Positions 27,034 to 37,513 of a stretch of DNA of 64,000 nucleotides are shown in pieces (position 1 is the stretch's first letter; each line of letters begins with the position of its first letter). Source of the DNA: Vibrio natriegens NBRC 15636 = ATCC 14048 = DSM 759. GTDB taxonomy: Bacteria > Pseudomonadota > Gammaproteobacteria > Enterobacterales > Vibrionaceae. A program made the position numbers and the translations under genes. The notes under the pieces are model-generated. The model made no database searches and was not told the origin of the DNA. It worked only from the letters and a program-made list of their open reading frames with translations. The stretch spans positions 2,542,001 to 2,606,000 of the forward strand of contig NZ_CP141822.1 in assembly GCF_035621455.1 (NCBI RefSeq), in the 5' to 3' direction.

Positions 27034-27648
27034 ATGGACTCAATTGCAAAGAGAGCCCGTACTAGGCTTTCCCCTATTAAGCGTAAACAACAACTCATGG
27101 AAATCGCGTTGGAAGTATTTGCGCGTCGCGGTATTGGCCGCGGTGGTCATGCGGATATCGCTGAAATCGCACAGGTTTCTGTTGCTACCGTTTTTAACTA
27201 CTTCCCAACTCGCGAAGATCTCGTTGATGAAGTGTTGAACCACGTTGTACGTCAGTTCTCGAACTTCCTTTCAGATAACATCGATTTAGACCTACACGCT
27301 CGTGACAATATTGCGAATATTACCAGCGCAATGATTGAGTTAGTCAATCAAGATTGCCACTGGCTGAAAGTATGGTTTGAGTGGAGCGCATCGACACGCG
27401 ACGAAGTTTGGCCACTATTCGTGTCAACCAACCGCACCAACCAGCTGTTGGTACAGAACATGTTTATCAAAGCAATTGAGCGTGGTGAAATCTGTAACAC
27501 GCATCAACCAGAACATTTGACTAACTTGTTCCACGGCATTTGCTACTCACTGTTTGTACAAGCAAACCGTTTTAAGGGTGAAGATGAGCTGAAAAACCTC
27601 GTAAGTTCATACCTTGATATGCTTTGTATTTACGATCGCAATCAGTAA
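27034..27648 (+). CDS. luxR: Quorum-sensing master regulator, LuxR/OpaR/HapR family
   Basis: 204-residue TetR-fold regulator. The N-terminal DNA-binding helix-turn-helix (about 20-65, with ADIAEIAQVSVATVFNYFPT) is essentially that of V. harveyi LuxR and V. parahaemolyticus OpaR. The dimerisation/ligand-pocket part retains HWLKVWFEWSASTRDEVWPLF. It is unrelated to the AHL-binding LuxR of V. fischeri. At high cell density it activates bioluminescence, proteases and capsule-type genes and represses virulence and biofilm genes in relatives. Translation is expected to be blocked by Qrr RNAs at the leader site above. Position beside hpt and lpdA is as in other vibrios. Differences from LuxR and OpaR cluster at the C-terminus. 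Confidence 0.95.
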   Translation: MDSIAKRARTRLSPIKRKQQLMEIALEVFARRGIGRGGHADIAEIAQVSVATVFNYFPTREDLVDEVLNHVVRQFSNFLSDNIDLDLHARDNIANITSAMIELVNQDCHWLKVWFEWSASTRDEVWPLFVSTNRTNQLLVQNMFIKAIERGEICNTHQPEHLTNLFHGICYSLFVQANRFKGEDELKNLVSSYLDMLCIYDRNQ

Positions 27649-27667
27649 GGTCTACACCAAAAATCAT

Positions 27668-27694
27668 AAAGCCTGGCTTCTGCCAGGCTTTTTT
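27668..27694 (+). terminator. Terminator of the luxR-family gene
   Basis: AAAGCCTGGC, TTCT loop, GCCAGGC, then TTTTTT, 20 bp after the stop codon. Confidence 0.92.
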
Positions 27695-27720
27695 GTATTT
27701 GAAACTTAGCTGTTAAAAAC

Positions 27721-27751
27721 AAAAAAACCGCTGAATGTTCAGCGGTTTTTA
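27721..27751. terminator. Terminator of lpdA (two-way form)
   Basis: AAAAACCGCTGAA, TG, TTCAGCGGTTTTT; A-run and T-run on both sides. It lies 22 bp beyond the lpdA stop, back to back with the luxR terminator. Confidence 0.92.
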
Positions 27752-27772
27752 TTATTTAATCAGTAAAGAAAC

Positions 27773-29200
27773 TTACTTCTTCTTAACTGCTTTTTTGTTT
27801 GGAAGGTCAGTGATAGAACCTTCAAATACTTCAGCAGCTAGACCAACAGACTCGTGTAGAGTTGGGTGAGCGTGGATAGTCAGAGCGATATCTTCTGCAT
27901 CACAACCCATCTCGATCGCAAGACCGATTTCGCCAAGTAGTTCACCACCGTTAGTACCAACGATAGCACCACCGATTACGCGGTGAGTTTCTTTGTCGAA
28001 GATTAGCTTAGTCATACCGTCTGAACAGTCAGATGCGATTGCACGACCTGATGCAGCCCATGGGAATGTTGCCACTTCGTACTTGATGCCTTCGTCTTTC
28101 GCTTCTTTCTCAGTCTTACCAACCCAAGCCACTTCTGGCTCAGTGTATGCGATTGAAGGGATAACTTTAGGGTCAAAGTAGTGCTTCTTACCAGAGATAA
28201 CTTCAGCTGCTACGTGACCTTCATGCACACCTTTGTGAGCAAGCATTGGTTGACCAACGATATCACCGATCGCGAAGATGTGAGGAACGTTAGTACGCAT
28301 TTGCTTGTCAACGTTGATGAAGCCGCGCTCGTCGATTTCTAGACCCGCTTTTTCACCGTCAATCAGTTTGCCGTTTGGTACACGACCGATAGCAACAAGA
28401 ACAGCATCGTAGCGCTCTGCTTCAGCAGGTGCTTTCTTACCTTCCATTGAAACGTAGATACCGTCTTCTTTCGCTTCAACTGCTGTTACTTTCGTTTCTA
28501 GCATTAGCTTGAACTTGTCTTTGATACGCTTGGTGTAAACCTTAACGATATCTTTGTCTGCTGCAGGGATTACCTGATCAAACATCTCAACAACTTCAAC
28601 TTTAGAACCTAGAGAGTGGTAAACCGTACCCATTTCCAGACCGATGATACCACCACCCATGATAAGTAGTTTTTCTGGCACTTCTTTTAGTTCAAGAGCG
28701 TCAGTAGAATCCCAAATACGTGGGTCTTCATGCGGGATAAATGGCAGTTTGATTGGACGAGAACCAGCAGCAACGATTGCGTTGTCGAAGTTAACAACAG
28801 TTGACTCGCCTTCACCTTCTACAAGGATAGAGTTAGGACCAGTAAACTTACCGTAACCGTTAACTACAGTTACGTTACGCATCTTAGCCATGCCACCTAG
28901 GCCGCCAGTAAGTTGGTTAACAACTTTTTCTTTCCAGATGCGGATTTTGTTGATGTCAGTTTGCGGTTCGCCAAATACAACGCCGTGATCAGCCATTGCT
29001 TTTGCTTCTTCAATTACTTTAGAAACGTGAAGAAGTGCTTTAGATGGGATACAACCCACGTTCAGACACACACCGCCAAGAGTGCTGTAACGTTCAACTA
29101 GTACAGTTTCAAGACCTAAATCCGCACAACGGAATGCTGCAGAGTAACCAGCAGGACCAGAACCAAGTACAACAACTTGGGCTTTAATTTCTTTGCTCAT
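27773..29200 (-). CDS. lpdA: Dihydrolipoyl dehydrogenase (E3)
   Basis: 475 residues. The FAD-binding GSGPAGYSAA motif is at the N-terminus, the redox disulfide C45-C50 lies in GGVCLNVGCIPSK, the NAD-binding GGGIIGLE is near residue 184, and the C-terminal dyad is in HAHPTLHES. It reoxidises lipoamide of the PDH and OGDH E2 subunits with NAD. AGAGG precedes the ATG. It is 266 bp downstream of aceF; that gap contains a hairpin, so lpdA probably has its own promoter as well as readthrough from aceEF, as in E. coli. Confidence 0.97.
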   Translation of the reverse strand: MSKEIKAQVVVLGSGPAGYSAAFRCADLGLETVLVERYSTLGGVCLNVGCIPSKALLHVSKVIEEAKAMADHGVVFGEPQTDINKIRIWKEKVVNQLTGGLGGMAKMRNVTVVNGYGKFTGPNSILVEGEGESTVVNFDNAIVAAGSRPIKLPFIPHEDPRIWDSTDALELKEVPEKLLIMGGGIIGLEMGTVYHSLGSKVEVVEMFDQVIPAADKDIVKVYTKRIKDKFKLMLETKVTAVEAKEDGIYVSMEGKKAPAEAERYDAVLVAIGRVPNGKLIDGEKAGLEIDERGFINVDKQMRTNVPHIFAIGDIVGQPMLAHKGVHEGHVAAEVISGKKHYFDPKVIPSIAYTEPEVAWVGKTEKEAKDEGIKYEVATFPWAASGRAIASDCSDGMTKLIFDKETHRVIGGAIVGTNGGELLGEIGLAIEMGCDAEDIALTIHAHPTLHESVGLAAEVFEGSITDLPNKKAVKKK

Positions 29201-29425
29201 TTTGACCTCTTGTAGTCATTATCCCTAACAGGCTGAGTGATTTTTGATTCTTTTTGTTTAAGTAAGATTTTTTAAACAGTGACTTTCAGACCGCTAACAG
29301 TTTACAGAGATGTTAATGGCGTGAAAAGTAAATCAATTTAGCCTGTGAGCTAGACAACAATTCGATTGTGAAAACCCCATAGTGAATAAGGGCGATAACC
29401 AAATTGTTCAGTAATTATTATTAGC

Positions 29426-29449
29426 AGAGGCGGCTAAATTGCCGCCTCT
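29426..29449 (-). terminator. Hairpin after aceF, probable partial terminator
   Basis: AGAGGCGGC (29426-29434) pairs perfectly with GCCGCCTCT (29441-29449) around a six-base loop, 18 bp after the aceF stop. Only an AT-rich tail without a clean T-run follows on the minus strand, so partial termination before lpdA is likely. Confidence 0.6.
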
Positions 29450-29466
29450 CATACATCTAACTTCTA

Positions 29467-31356
29467 TTAAAGAACTAGACGACGAATGTCAGATAGACAT
29501 GAGTTTAGGTAAGTGATGAAACGCGCACCTTCCGCACCATCGATCACACGGTGGTCGTATGATAGAGACAGTGGAAGTTGTAGACGCGGTTCGAACTCTT
29601 TACCGTTCCATACCGGTTTCATCTCTGACTTAGATACACCTAGGATACCCACTTCTGGCGCGTTCACGATTGGAGTAAACGCAGTACCGCCAATGCCGCC
29701 AAGGCTAGAGATAGTGAAACAGCCACCTTGCATGTCAGCCGCAGTTAGCTTACCAGCACGAGCTTTCTTAGAAACAGCCATTAGCTCTTCAGATAGCTCG
29801 TAGATGCCTTTCTTGTTCACGTCTTTAAATACAGGAACAACCAGACCGTTTGGCGTATCTACCGCGATACCAACGTTCACGTATTTCTTCAGAATTAGGC
29901 TCTCACCGTCTTCTGATAGAGAAGAGTTGAACGCCGGGAACGCTTCAAGTGCTTTAGCAACTGCTTTCATGATGAACACTAGTGGAGTGATCTTCATGCC
30001 AGTGTCTTTCTTCGCTTCAATCGCGTTTTGCTCTTTACGGAATGCTTCAAGAGCCGTGATGTCTGCGTTATCCCACTGTGTAACGTGCGGGATCATTACC
30101 CAGTTACGGTGTAGGTTAGCACCAGAAATCTTCTTAATGCGAGATAGAGGTTGAACTTCTGTCTCACCGAACTTGCTGAAGTCCACTTTTGGCCATGGTA
30201 GTAGACCAAGAGCTGCACCGTCGCCTTTGCCAGATGCTGCAGCACCAGACTCAAGACGCTTAAGCGCTTCTTTCACGTAGTTCTGAACGTCTTCTTTCAG
30301 GATACGGCTCTTACGACCAGAACCTTTAACCTTAGAAAGGTTTACGCCGAACTCACGAGCTAGACGACGAACAACTGGAGACGCGTGAGCGTACTCGTCG
30401 TTCTCTTTGAAATCGCCTGTCGCTGCTGGAGCTGCCGCCGCTGGAGCTTCTGCTTTAGGAGCCGCTGCTGCAGGTGCTGCCGCTTGAGCTGGAGCCGCTG
30501 CAGGAGCTGGAGCTGCGCCCGCCACTTCGAATACCATGATTAGTGAGCCAGTAGACACTTTGTCGCCAGCTGCAATCTTGATTTCTTTAACAGTACCAGC
30601 GAATGGTGCAGGAACTTCCATAGAAGCTTTGTCGCCTTCTACAGTGATTAGAGATTGCTCTTCTTCCACTGTATCGCCAACTGCAACCATGATTTCAGTA
30701 ACTTCTACTTCGTCGCCACCGATATCTGGAACGTTAACTTCTTTTGCCGCAGATGCTGCTGGAGCTGCTGCCGCTGGTGCTTCTACTGCCGCAGGAGCTG
30801 CTGCTGGAGCGCCTGAACCTGCTACTTCGAATACCATGATTAGAGAGCCAGTCGATACTTTATCGCCTGCTGCTACTTTGATTTCTTTAAGCGTACCTGC
30901 GAATGGTGCAGGAACTTCCATAGAAGCTTTGTCGCCTTCTACAGTGATCAGAGATTGCTCTTCTTCGATGCTGTCGCCGATTGCTACCATGATTTCAGTA
31001 ACTTCAACTTCGTCACCACCGATATCTGGTACGTGAACTTCTTTCAGTTCTGCCGCTGCTGCTGGAGCTGGAGCTGCTGCTGGAGCTGCTTCCGCCGCAG
31101 GAGCAGGCGCAGCTTCAGCTGCACCCTCGGCTTCGAAAATCATGATTAGAGAACCAGTAGAAACCTTGTCGCCTTCTGCAACTTTGATTTCTTTAACGAT
31201 ACCCGCTTGAGAAGCAGGAACTTCCATAGAAGCTTTATCGCCTTCAACAGTGATCAGAGACTGCTCTTCTTCAACCTTGTCGCCAACGCTTACAAGAATC
31301 TCAGTAACTTCAACCTCATCCGTACCGATGTCTGGTACATTAATTTCGATTGCCAT
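29467..31356 (-). CDS. aceF: Pyruvate dehydrogenase E2, dihydrolipoyl acetyltransferase
   Basis: 629 residues with three N-terminal lipoyl domains (about 2-74, 104-176 and 208-280), each with a GDKAS lipoylation site (first at Lys41), joined by Ala/Pro-rich linkers. A peripheral-subunit binding domain (about 325-360, [15 protein letters not shown]) and the catalytic core with the SYDHRVIDG histidine motif follow. Three lipoyl domains is the E. coli arrangement. The second and third are almost identical at DNA level. It transfers acetyl groups to CoA. 19 bp downstream of aceE. Confidence 0.97.
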   Translation of the reverse strand: MAIEINVPDIGTDEVEVTEILVSVGDKVEEEQSLITVEGDKASMEVPASQAGIVKEIKVAEGDKVSTGSLIMIFEAEGAAEAAPAPAAEAAPAAAPAPAAAAELKEVHVPDIGGDEVEVTEIMVAIGDSIEEEQSLITVEGDKASMEVPAPFAGTLKEIKVAAGDKVSTGSLIMVFEVAGSGAPAAAPAAVEAPAAAAPAASAAKEVNVPDIGGDEVEVTEIMVAVGDTVEEEQSLITVEGDKASMEVPAPFAGTVKEIKIAAGDKVSTGSLIMVFEVAGAAPAPAAAPAQAAAPAAAAPKAEAPAAAAPAATGDFKENDEYAHASPVVRRLAREFGVNLSKVKGSGRKSRILKEDVQNYVKEALKRLESGAAASGKGDGAALGLLPWPKVDFSKFGETEVQPLSRIKKISGANLHRNWVMIPHVTQWDNADITALEAFRKEQNAIEAKKDTGMKITPLVFIMKAVAKALEAFPAFNSSLSEDGESLILKKYVNVGIAVDTPNGLVVPVFKDVNKKGIYELSEELMAVSKKARAGKLTAADMQGGCFTISSLGGIGGTAFTPIVNAPEVGILGVSKSEMKPVWNGKEFEPRLQLPLSLSYDHRVIDGAEGARFITYLNSCLSDIRRLVL

Positions 31357-31375
31357 TTCTTATCTACCTTCTTAA

Positions 31376-34036
31376 TTAAGCGTATAGCGGGTTTGTTTTT
31401 TCAGTGTCGATGTCGAATTTCTTAATTGCTTCAGCAATTACAGACTTCTCAACTTCGCCACGTTTCGCTAGTTCAGTTAGCGCTGCTACTACTACGTAAC
31501 CTGCGTTCACTTCGAAGTGACGACGTAGGTTTTCACGGCTGTCTGAGCGACCGAAGCCATCAGTACCAAGAACTTTGAAAGATTCAGCAGGGATGAATGC
31601 ACGAACCTGCTCTGCGTAGTTCTTCATGTAGTCAGTTGCTGCGATAGCTGGCTCAGTACCCATTACTGTTTGGATGTATGGTACTTGCGCTTCCGCTTCT
31701 GGGTGTAGCATGTTGTAACGCTCTGCCGCTTGACCGTCGCGAGTTACTTCGTTGAATGACGTTACAGAGTAAACGTCAGATGCAACACCGTACTCATCGC
31801 TAAGGATTTGAGCTGCTTTACGTACTTCGTTCATGATAGTACCAGAGCTCATTAGCTGAACTTTACCTTTAGAACCAGTGTAAGTTTCTAGCTTGTAGAT
31901 ACCCTTACGAATGCCTTCTTCAGCGCCTTCTGGCATTGCTGGCATTGCGTAGTTCTCGTTCATTAGCGTTAGGTAGTAGAACACGTTCTCTTGCTCACCG
32001 TACATGCGACGGATACCGTCTTGCATGATTACCGCTACTTCGTAAGCGAATGTCGGATCGTAAGAGATACAGTTAGGAACTGTACCCGCCATGATGTGCG
32101 AGTGACCATCTTCGTGCTGCAGACCTTCACCGTTCAGTGTCGTACGACCAGCAGTTGCACCTAGTAGGAAACCACGTGCTTGTTGGTCACCAGCCATCCA
32201 CGCCATGTCGCCAACACGTTGGAAACCGAACATAGAGTAGTAGATGTAGAACGGAATCATTGGTAGGTCGTTTGTCGAGTATGAAGTTGCTGCTGCAACC
32301 CATGAAGACATAGCACCTAGCTCGTTGATACCTTCTTGTAGAACCTGACCTGAAGTCGCTTCTTTGTAGTAAGAAACAACGCCACGGTCTTCTGGTGTGT
32401 AAGTCTGGCCGTGCGGGTTGTAAATACCGATTTGACGGAATAGACCTTCCATACCGAATGTACGTGCTTCGTCAGCAATGATAGGAACGATGTTCTTACC
32501 AATGTTCTTGTTCTTAAGCAGAACGTTCAGTGAACGTACGAATGCCATAGTAGAAGAGATGTCACGCTTCTGCTCTTCTAGTAGAGGCTTGAATTCTTCT
32601 AGTTCAGGAACGATCAGTTCTTGAGTGAAGTTCGGTAGACGCTGAGGCGTGTAACCGTGTAGCGCTTTACGACGAGCGTGTAGGTATTCGTACTCTTTTG
32701 AACCTTCTTCAAGTTTCAGGTACGGAAGCTCTTTCACAGCTTCGTCAGTTAGAAGATCTTGTAGACCTAGACGATCACGTAGGTGTAGAACGTGAGTCAT
32801 GTCCATCTTCTTAACTTGGTGCGCGATGTTCTTACCTTCAGCCGCTTCACCCATGCCGTAACCTTTAACAGTCTTAGCTAGGATAACCGTTGGACGGCCT
32901 TTAGTGTCTGCCGCGTTTTTGTATGCAGCGTATAGCTTAGAAGACTCGTGACCACCACGCTTAAGTGCGAAGATTTCGTCATCAGTCATGTCAGCAACTA
33001 GTGCAGCTGTTTCTGGGTACTTACCGAAGAAGTGCTCACGTACGTATGCACCGTCTTTCGCTTTGAACGTTTGGTAATCGCCATCGATTGTTTCGTTCAT
33101 AAGCTGTAGAAGCTTACCAGTTGTATCTTTAGCTAGTAGAGAATCCCAGTTGTTACCCCAGATTACTTTAACTACGTTCCAGCCAGCACCTTTGAACAGA
33201 CCTTCAAGTTCTTGAATGATCTTACCGTTACCCATTACAGGGCCGTCTAGACGCTGAAGGTTACAGTTGATTAGGAAACATAGGTTGTCTAGCTTCTCAC
33301 GCGCAGCGAAAGAGATAGCACCACGTGATTCTGGCTCATCCATCTCACCGTCACCCAGGAACGCGTAAACGCGCTGCTCAGAAGTATCTTTCATGCCGCG
33401 GCCTTCAAGGTACTTAAGGAAACGAGCTTGGTAGATCGCAGAGATCGGACCTAGACCCATAGATACGGTTGGGAACTGCCAGAATTCAGGCATTAGTTTA
33501 GGGTGTGGGTATGACGGGATACCTTTACCATCTACTTCTTGACGGAAGTTGTCTAGCTGCTCTTCAGTTAGACGGCCTTCAACGAATGCACGAGAGTAGA
33601 TACCTGGAGAAATGTGACCTTGGTAGTAAACTAGGTCGCCACCATCCTTCTCGTTTGGAGCACGGAAGAAATGGTTGAAACATGTTTCGTAGAATGCAGC
33701 AGAAGACTGGAAAGACGCCATGTGGCCGCCTAGTTCTAGGTCTTTCTTCGATGCACGTAGAACGATCATGATTGCGTTCCAGCGAATGATGGAACGAATA
33801 CGACGCTCAAGTGTTGTGTCACCTGGGTAAGCTGGTTCTTGATCTGCTGGAATCGTGTTGATGTAGTTCGTGGTGATTCCAGTTGGCATGTCAACACCGT
33901 CTAGACGTGCTTTATCTAGAACTTGCTCAAGTAGGAACTGAGCACGCTCTACGCCTTCTTCACGTACAACTGACTCAAGTGCTTGTAGCCATTCTTGAGT
34001 TTCCAGTGCATCTACGTCATGCTTCATATCAGACAT
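31376..34036 (-). CDS. aceE: Pyruvate dehydrogenase E1 component
   Basis: 886 residues (E. coli 887), the homodimeric E1 type. The thiamine-diphosphate motif GDGEMDEPESRG...NCNLQRLDGPV is present near residues 230-265, and the regulatory/catalytic HGSHIMAGT-type loop appears as EDGHSHIMAGT near residue 645. It decarboxylates pyruvate and reductively acetylates E2. AAGGAT precedes the ATG. 49 bp from pdhR with no terminator seen, consistent with a pdhR-aceEF transcript. Confidence 0.97.
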   Translation of the reverse strand: MSDMKHDVDALETQEWLQALESVVREEGVERAQFLLEQVLDKARLDGVDMPTGITTNYINTIPADQEPAYPGDTTLERRIRSIIRWNAIMIVLRASKKDLELGGHMASFQSSAAFYETCFNHFFRAPNEKDGGDLVYYQGHISPGIYSRAFVEGRLTEEQLDNFRQEVDGKGIPSYPHPKLMPEFWQFPTVSMGLGPISAIYQARFLKYLEGRGMKDTSEQRVYAFLGDGEMDEPESRGAISFAAREKLDNLCFLINCNLQRLDGPVMGNGKIIQELEGLFKGAGWNVVKVIWGNNWDSLLAKDTTGKLLQLMNETIDGDYQTFKAKDGAYVREHFFGKYPETAALVADMTDDEIFALKRGGHESSKLYAAYKNAADTKGRPTVILAKTVKGYGMGEAAEGKNIAHQVKKMDMTHVLHLRDRLGLQDLLTDEAVKELPYLKLEEGSKEYEYLHARRKALHGYTPQRLPNFTQELIVPELEEFKPLLEEQKRDISSTMAFVRSLNVLLKNKNIGKNIVPIIADEARTFGMEGLFRQIGIYNPHGQTYTPEDRGVVSYYKEATSGQVLQEGINELGAMSSWVAAATSYSTNDLPMIPFYIYYSMFGFQRVGDMAWMAGDQQARGFLLGATAGRTTLNGEGLQHEDGHSHIMAGTVPNCISYDPTFAYEVAVIMQDGIRRMYGEQENVFYYLTLMNENYAMPAMPEGAEEGIRKGIYKLETYTGSKGKVQLMSSGTIMNEVRKAAQILSDEYGVASDVYSVTSFNEVTRDGQAAERYNMLHPEAEAQVPYIQTVMGTEPAIAATDYMKNYAEQVRAFIPAESFKVLGTDGFGRSDSRENLRRHFEVNAGYVVVAALTELAKRGEVEKSVIAEAIKKFDIDTEKTNPLYA

Positions 34037-34085
34037 GGCGATCTATCCTTCTGTTGGTTGGATCTATAAAACAAGCAAATCGTCT

Positions 34086-34853
34086 TTAAGAGTCATTGCC
34101 CTGTTGCATTCGACGTAAAGAGCGTTCACGACGAGACTCTTCTCTGGTCAAATCCAACAATGTTTCTTCAATATAAGCTAAGTGTGAATGTGACATCTCA
34201 CGCGCCTTTTCTGGCTGACCAGATACAATCGCATCCACGATGTTAGCTCGGTGTTTACTTACTTTCTCGACCGCCTCAGGGCGGCGATGCAATAATTTAA
34301 AATTCTGTAGAATATTTTGCTCAAGCAAAGGTGCCAGGCTGCGCACAATATGCAGTAGTACTACGTTGTGAGCCGCTTCCGTTAAAGCAATTAAGAACTG
34401 CATTACTTCCGCCGATTCAGCTGCAACGTCATCATTGGATTGCGCTTGGCTGATTCGTTCAAGACAGGCTTGAATTCGAGCAAAATCTTCTTCGGTACCA
34501 CGAACGGCTGCAAAGTAAGCTGCAATACCTTCCATCGCGTGGCGCGTTTCCAGTAAATCCAGCTGAGTTTCAGAGTGACTAGACAATAAATTTAGCAGAG
34601 GATCGGAAAAACTTTTCCAGATGTTCTCACTAACAAAAGTGCCACCACCCTGACGGCGAGTAAGAAGACGCTTAGCTTCAAGGCGTTGAATTGCCTCACG
34701 GATCGACGGACGAGAAACATCAAACTGTTTTGCCAGTTCGCGCTCTGGTGGCAACTGCTGCCCCGGAGACAATGTTCCTTCCACAATCAACCTTTCTAAC
34801 TCTTGTTCAATAACATCAGAGAGCTTTGGCTGACGAATCCTTTGATAAGCCAT
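34086..34853 (-). CDS. pdhR: Pyruvate dehydrogenase complex repressor PdhR
   Basis: 255-residue GntR/FadR-type repressor (E. coli 254). The winged helix-turn-helix (about 10-75) contains [25 protein letters not shown]; the FCD effector domain occupies residues about 95-225. Pyruvate releases it from DNA, inducing aceEF and lpdA. Two good matches to its operator lie upstream, so autoregulation is expected. The C-terminal tail is Arg/Ser-rich. Confidence 0.95.
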   Translation of the reverse strand: MAYQRIRQPKLSDVIEQELERLIVEGTLSPGQQLPPERELAKQFDVSRPSIREAIQRLEAKRLLTRRQGGGTFVSENIWKSFSDPLLNLLSSHSETQLDLLETRHAMEGIAAYFAAVRGTEEDFARIQACLERISQAQSNDDVAAESAEVMQFLIALTEAAHNVVLLHIVRSLAPLLEQNILQNFKLLHRRPEAVEKVSKHRANIVDAIVSGQPEKAREMSHSHLAYIEETLLDLTREESRRERSLRRMQQGNDS

Positions 34854-34881
34854 AATTTATTATTCTTCTACTCTTGCAGGT

Positions 34882-34898
34882 AATTGGTAATACCAATT
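34882..34898. promoter_or_regulatory. PdhR operator 1
   Basis: AATTGGTAATACCAATT, a perfect 7-bp dyad matching the established PdhR consensus AATTGGT-N3-ACCAATT. It is 29 bp before the pdhR start, where a bound repressor would block RNA polymerase or elongation. Confidence 0.85.
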
Positions 34899-34950
34899 TT
34901 AAGTTGGTGCAGAAATTAACATAATTAAAACGTCACTGTCCAGCCAAAAA

Positions 34951-34964
34951 TTGACCTAAATCAT
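34951..34964. promoter_or_regulatory. FNR-like site upstream of pdhR
   Basis: TTGACCTAAATCAT matches TTGAT-N4-ATCAA at eight of ten defined positions. It lies between the two PdhR operators; anaerobic control of PDH by FNR is known in E. coli. Match is seen, function inferred. Confidence 0.35.
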
Positions 34965-35019
34965 AGAACGGGCCTAGCAAAAACACTCTGATAACAATTG
35001 ACGGTTAAAACAGCAATAA

Positions 35020-35036
35020 AATTGGTCTTACCAATT
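35020..35036. promoter_or_regulatory. PdhR operator 2
   Basis: AATTGGTCTTACCAATT, again a perfect 7-bp dyad of the PdhR type, centred 138 bp from operator 1. The remaining interval to ampD (35037-35188) shows no gene and is AT-rich. Confidence 0.8.
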
Positions 35037-35188
35037 ACAATAACAAAACAAGTGGGGAAATGACGTGCTGAGCATTTTGAAAGTAAAAGCATAAAATGAC
35101 AAAAAGATCAGGGCAAATATCGGCCACTTCCCTCGCTGTACACACAAAAATGTAGTTAATTTTCAACAAAAGTAATTATTTTTTGTAT

Positions 35189-35217
35189 ACAAAAAGGCAT
35201 GGTTGAAACCATGCCTT
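35189..35217 (-). terminator. Terminator of ampD
   Basis: AAGGCATGGTT and AACCATGCCTT pair around a two-base centre; on the minus strand TTTTTG follows. 45 bp beyond the ampD stop. Confidence 0.88.
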
Positions 35218-35262
35218 ATTGATTCTAGCTTTTATAATTTACATATTTATCACAACTTAATT

Positions 35263-35808
35263 TCAAATTAGTCGTCGATACTTGACCCAGTCAAAACTTA
35301 AGCCAGGGTCACTTTTTCTTAGCGGGGCGATGTACTGGTGGCCAGTAATTCGTTGAGGGGTAATGTTAGGGTATTGCGACATAATCGCTTGAGATAAACC
35401 CGCAAGTGACTGATATTGCTCATCTGTGTATGCGACAAACTCAGTCCCTTCCAGCTCAACACCTATCGAATAGTCATTGCATCCAGCTCGTCCGGCAAAA
35501 CTTGACTGGCCAGCATGCCATGCTCTATCGAGAAAGGACACAAACTGTACAATCTCGCCATTTCTCTTTATTAAGCAATGAGCCGAAACCCCCATTTTGT
35601 GAATTACTTCAAAAAATGGATGTACTTTCGGGTCCAATTTCCCACAGAAAAAGTCCTCTATATAAGGACCGCCAAACTGGCCAGGCGGCAAACTGATGTT
35701 ATGAACAACAAGCAGAGAGATATCAGTGCTATCTGAACGAGCATCAAAAAAAGGCGACGGAACATGCTTTGCTTGCGTCAACCAGCCATTCTCGATTATT
35801 GGGGGCAT
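35263..35808 (-). CDS. ampD: 1,6-anhydro-N-acetylmuramyl-L-alanine amidase AmpD
   Basis: 181 residues from the ATG at 35808 (MPPIIENGWL), preceded by AGAGG at good spacing; the longer frame to 35853 would overlap nadC. Zinc ligands are expected at H36 (VVHNIS), the TGHQ histidine near residue 150 and the Asp of KSDPG, and AWHAG and CNDYSIGVELEG are conserved. The cytoplasmic amidase recycles cell-wall anhydromuropeptides; its loss de-represses AmpR-controlled beta-lactamase in other bacteria. Divergent from nadC with 92 bp between starts. Confidence 0.95.
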   Translation of the reverse strand: MPPIIENGWLTQAKHVPSPFFDARSDSTDISLLVVHNISLPPGQFGGPYIEDFFCGKLDPKVHPFFEVIHKMGVSAHCLIKRNGEIVQFVSFLDRAWHAGQSSFAGRAGCNDYSIGVELEGTEFVAYTDEQYQSLAGLSQAIMSQYPNITPQRITGHQYIAPLRKSDPGLSFDWVKYRRLI

Positions 35809-35834
35809 ATCAACCTCTATAGTTTGCAAATTAA

Positions 35835-36788
<954 letters not shown>

Positions 36789-36845
36789 CCAATTAACAAA
36801 ATCCATATTAAACAAGAAAATTCAACAACTTATAAAACAAACATT

Positions 36846-36884
36846 AAATAAAGGGCCCTTTGGCCCTTTGGCCCTTTATTTTTA
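36846..36884 (+). terminator. Terminator of nadC
   Basis: AAATAAAGGGCC and GGCCCTTTATTT pair across a loop made of a duplicated CCCTTTGG; TTT follows. Confidence 0.85.
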
Positions 36885-37054
36885 TCCGTAAAAAGCCAAA
36901 TCAATCGCAATTCGTTGCATATCAAATGTAATTGAGCATTAAAGATATCTATCTGACTCGATCACCCGCTGCCTGCCAGTTTTCACCACTTCTTACTCTC
37001 CATAATCTTGTGCCAATGCAACAGCATTATCTATCTCATGAGAAGGAAGAGAGA

Positions 37055-37513
37055 ATGAAGTCAAATAAACAGAAAAAACAGCAAGGCTTTACGCTGATTG
37101 AATTAATGATCGTGGTGGCGGTAATAGGGGTTTTGGCAGCAATTGCTATCCCTCAGTACCAAAACTACGTAAAGAAATCAGCTTTAGGAGTAGGCCTAGC
37201 AAATATTACTGCTCTGAAAACTAACATCGAGGATTATATTGCTACTGAAGGTAGCTTTCCTTCAACAACATCAGGTACCAAAGCTGATTTTACGCGGCTC
37301 GGTACCGTAGAAGACATGGGAGATGGCAACGTTCTAATCACCCCTACAAGCGACGGCTCTTTAGATGGAACAGTAAAATTCACCTTTGATGCAGGTGTCG
37401 TCAATACACAAAAGATTCAGTTAGTTCGATCTGGTGGACTTTGGATATGTGAAACGACAGCAGCAAGTGAAATATCTCCAAAAGGTTGTGCTGCTGGTTC
37501 AACGATTAAATAA
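37055..37513 (+). CDS. pilA: Type IV pilin PilA
   Basis: 152-residue prepilin from the ATG at 37055, which has AAGGAAG upstream. A short basic leader ends at Gly11, with Phe12 as first mature residue and Glu at mature position 5 (G|FTLIELMIVV), the PilD cleavage and methylation signal. The hydrophobic helix (12-35) is followed by a small globular head with a C-terminal disulfide pair (CETTAA...KGC). It polymerises into the ChiRP/PilA-type IV pilus used for chitin attachment and DNA uptake in vibrios. The head domain is not closely recognisable, as expected for this highly variable pilin. The stop abuts the pilB start. Confidence 0.93.
   Translation: MKSNKQKKQQGFTLIELMIVVAVIGVLAAIAIPQYQNYVKKSALGVGLANITALKTNIEDYIATEGSFPSTTSGTKADFTRLGTVEDMGDGNVLITPTSDGSLDGTVKFTFDAGVVNTQKIQLVRSGGLWICETTAASEISPKGCAAGSTIK

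Noticed and set aside
30536..31036. 166-codon Ser/Thr/Ala-rich frame opposite aceF
   Set aside because: It is the reverse complement of the lipoyl repeats; its internal repetition is inherited from aceF.
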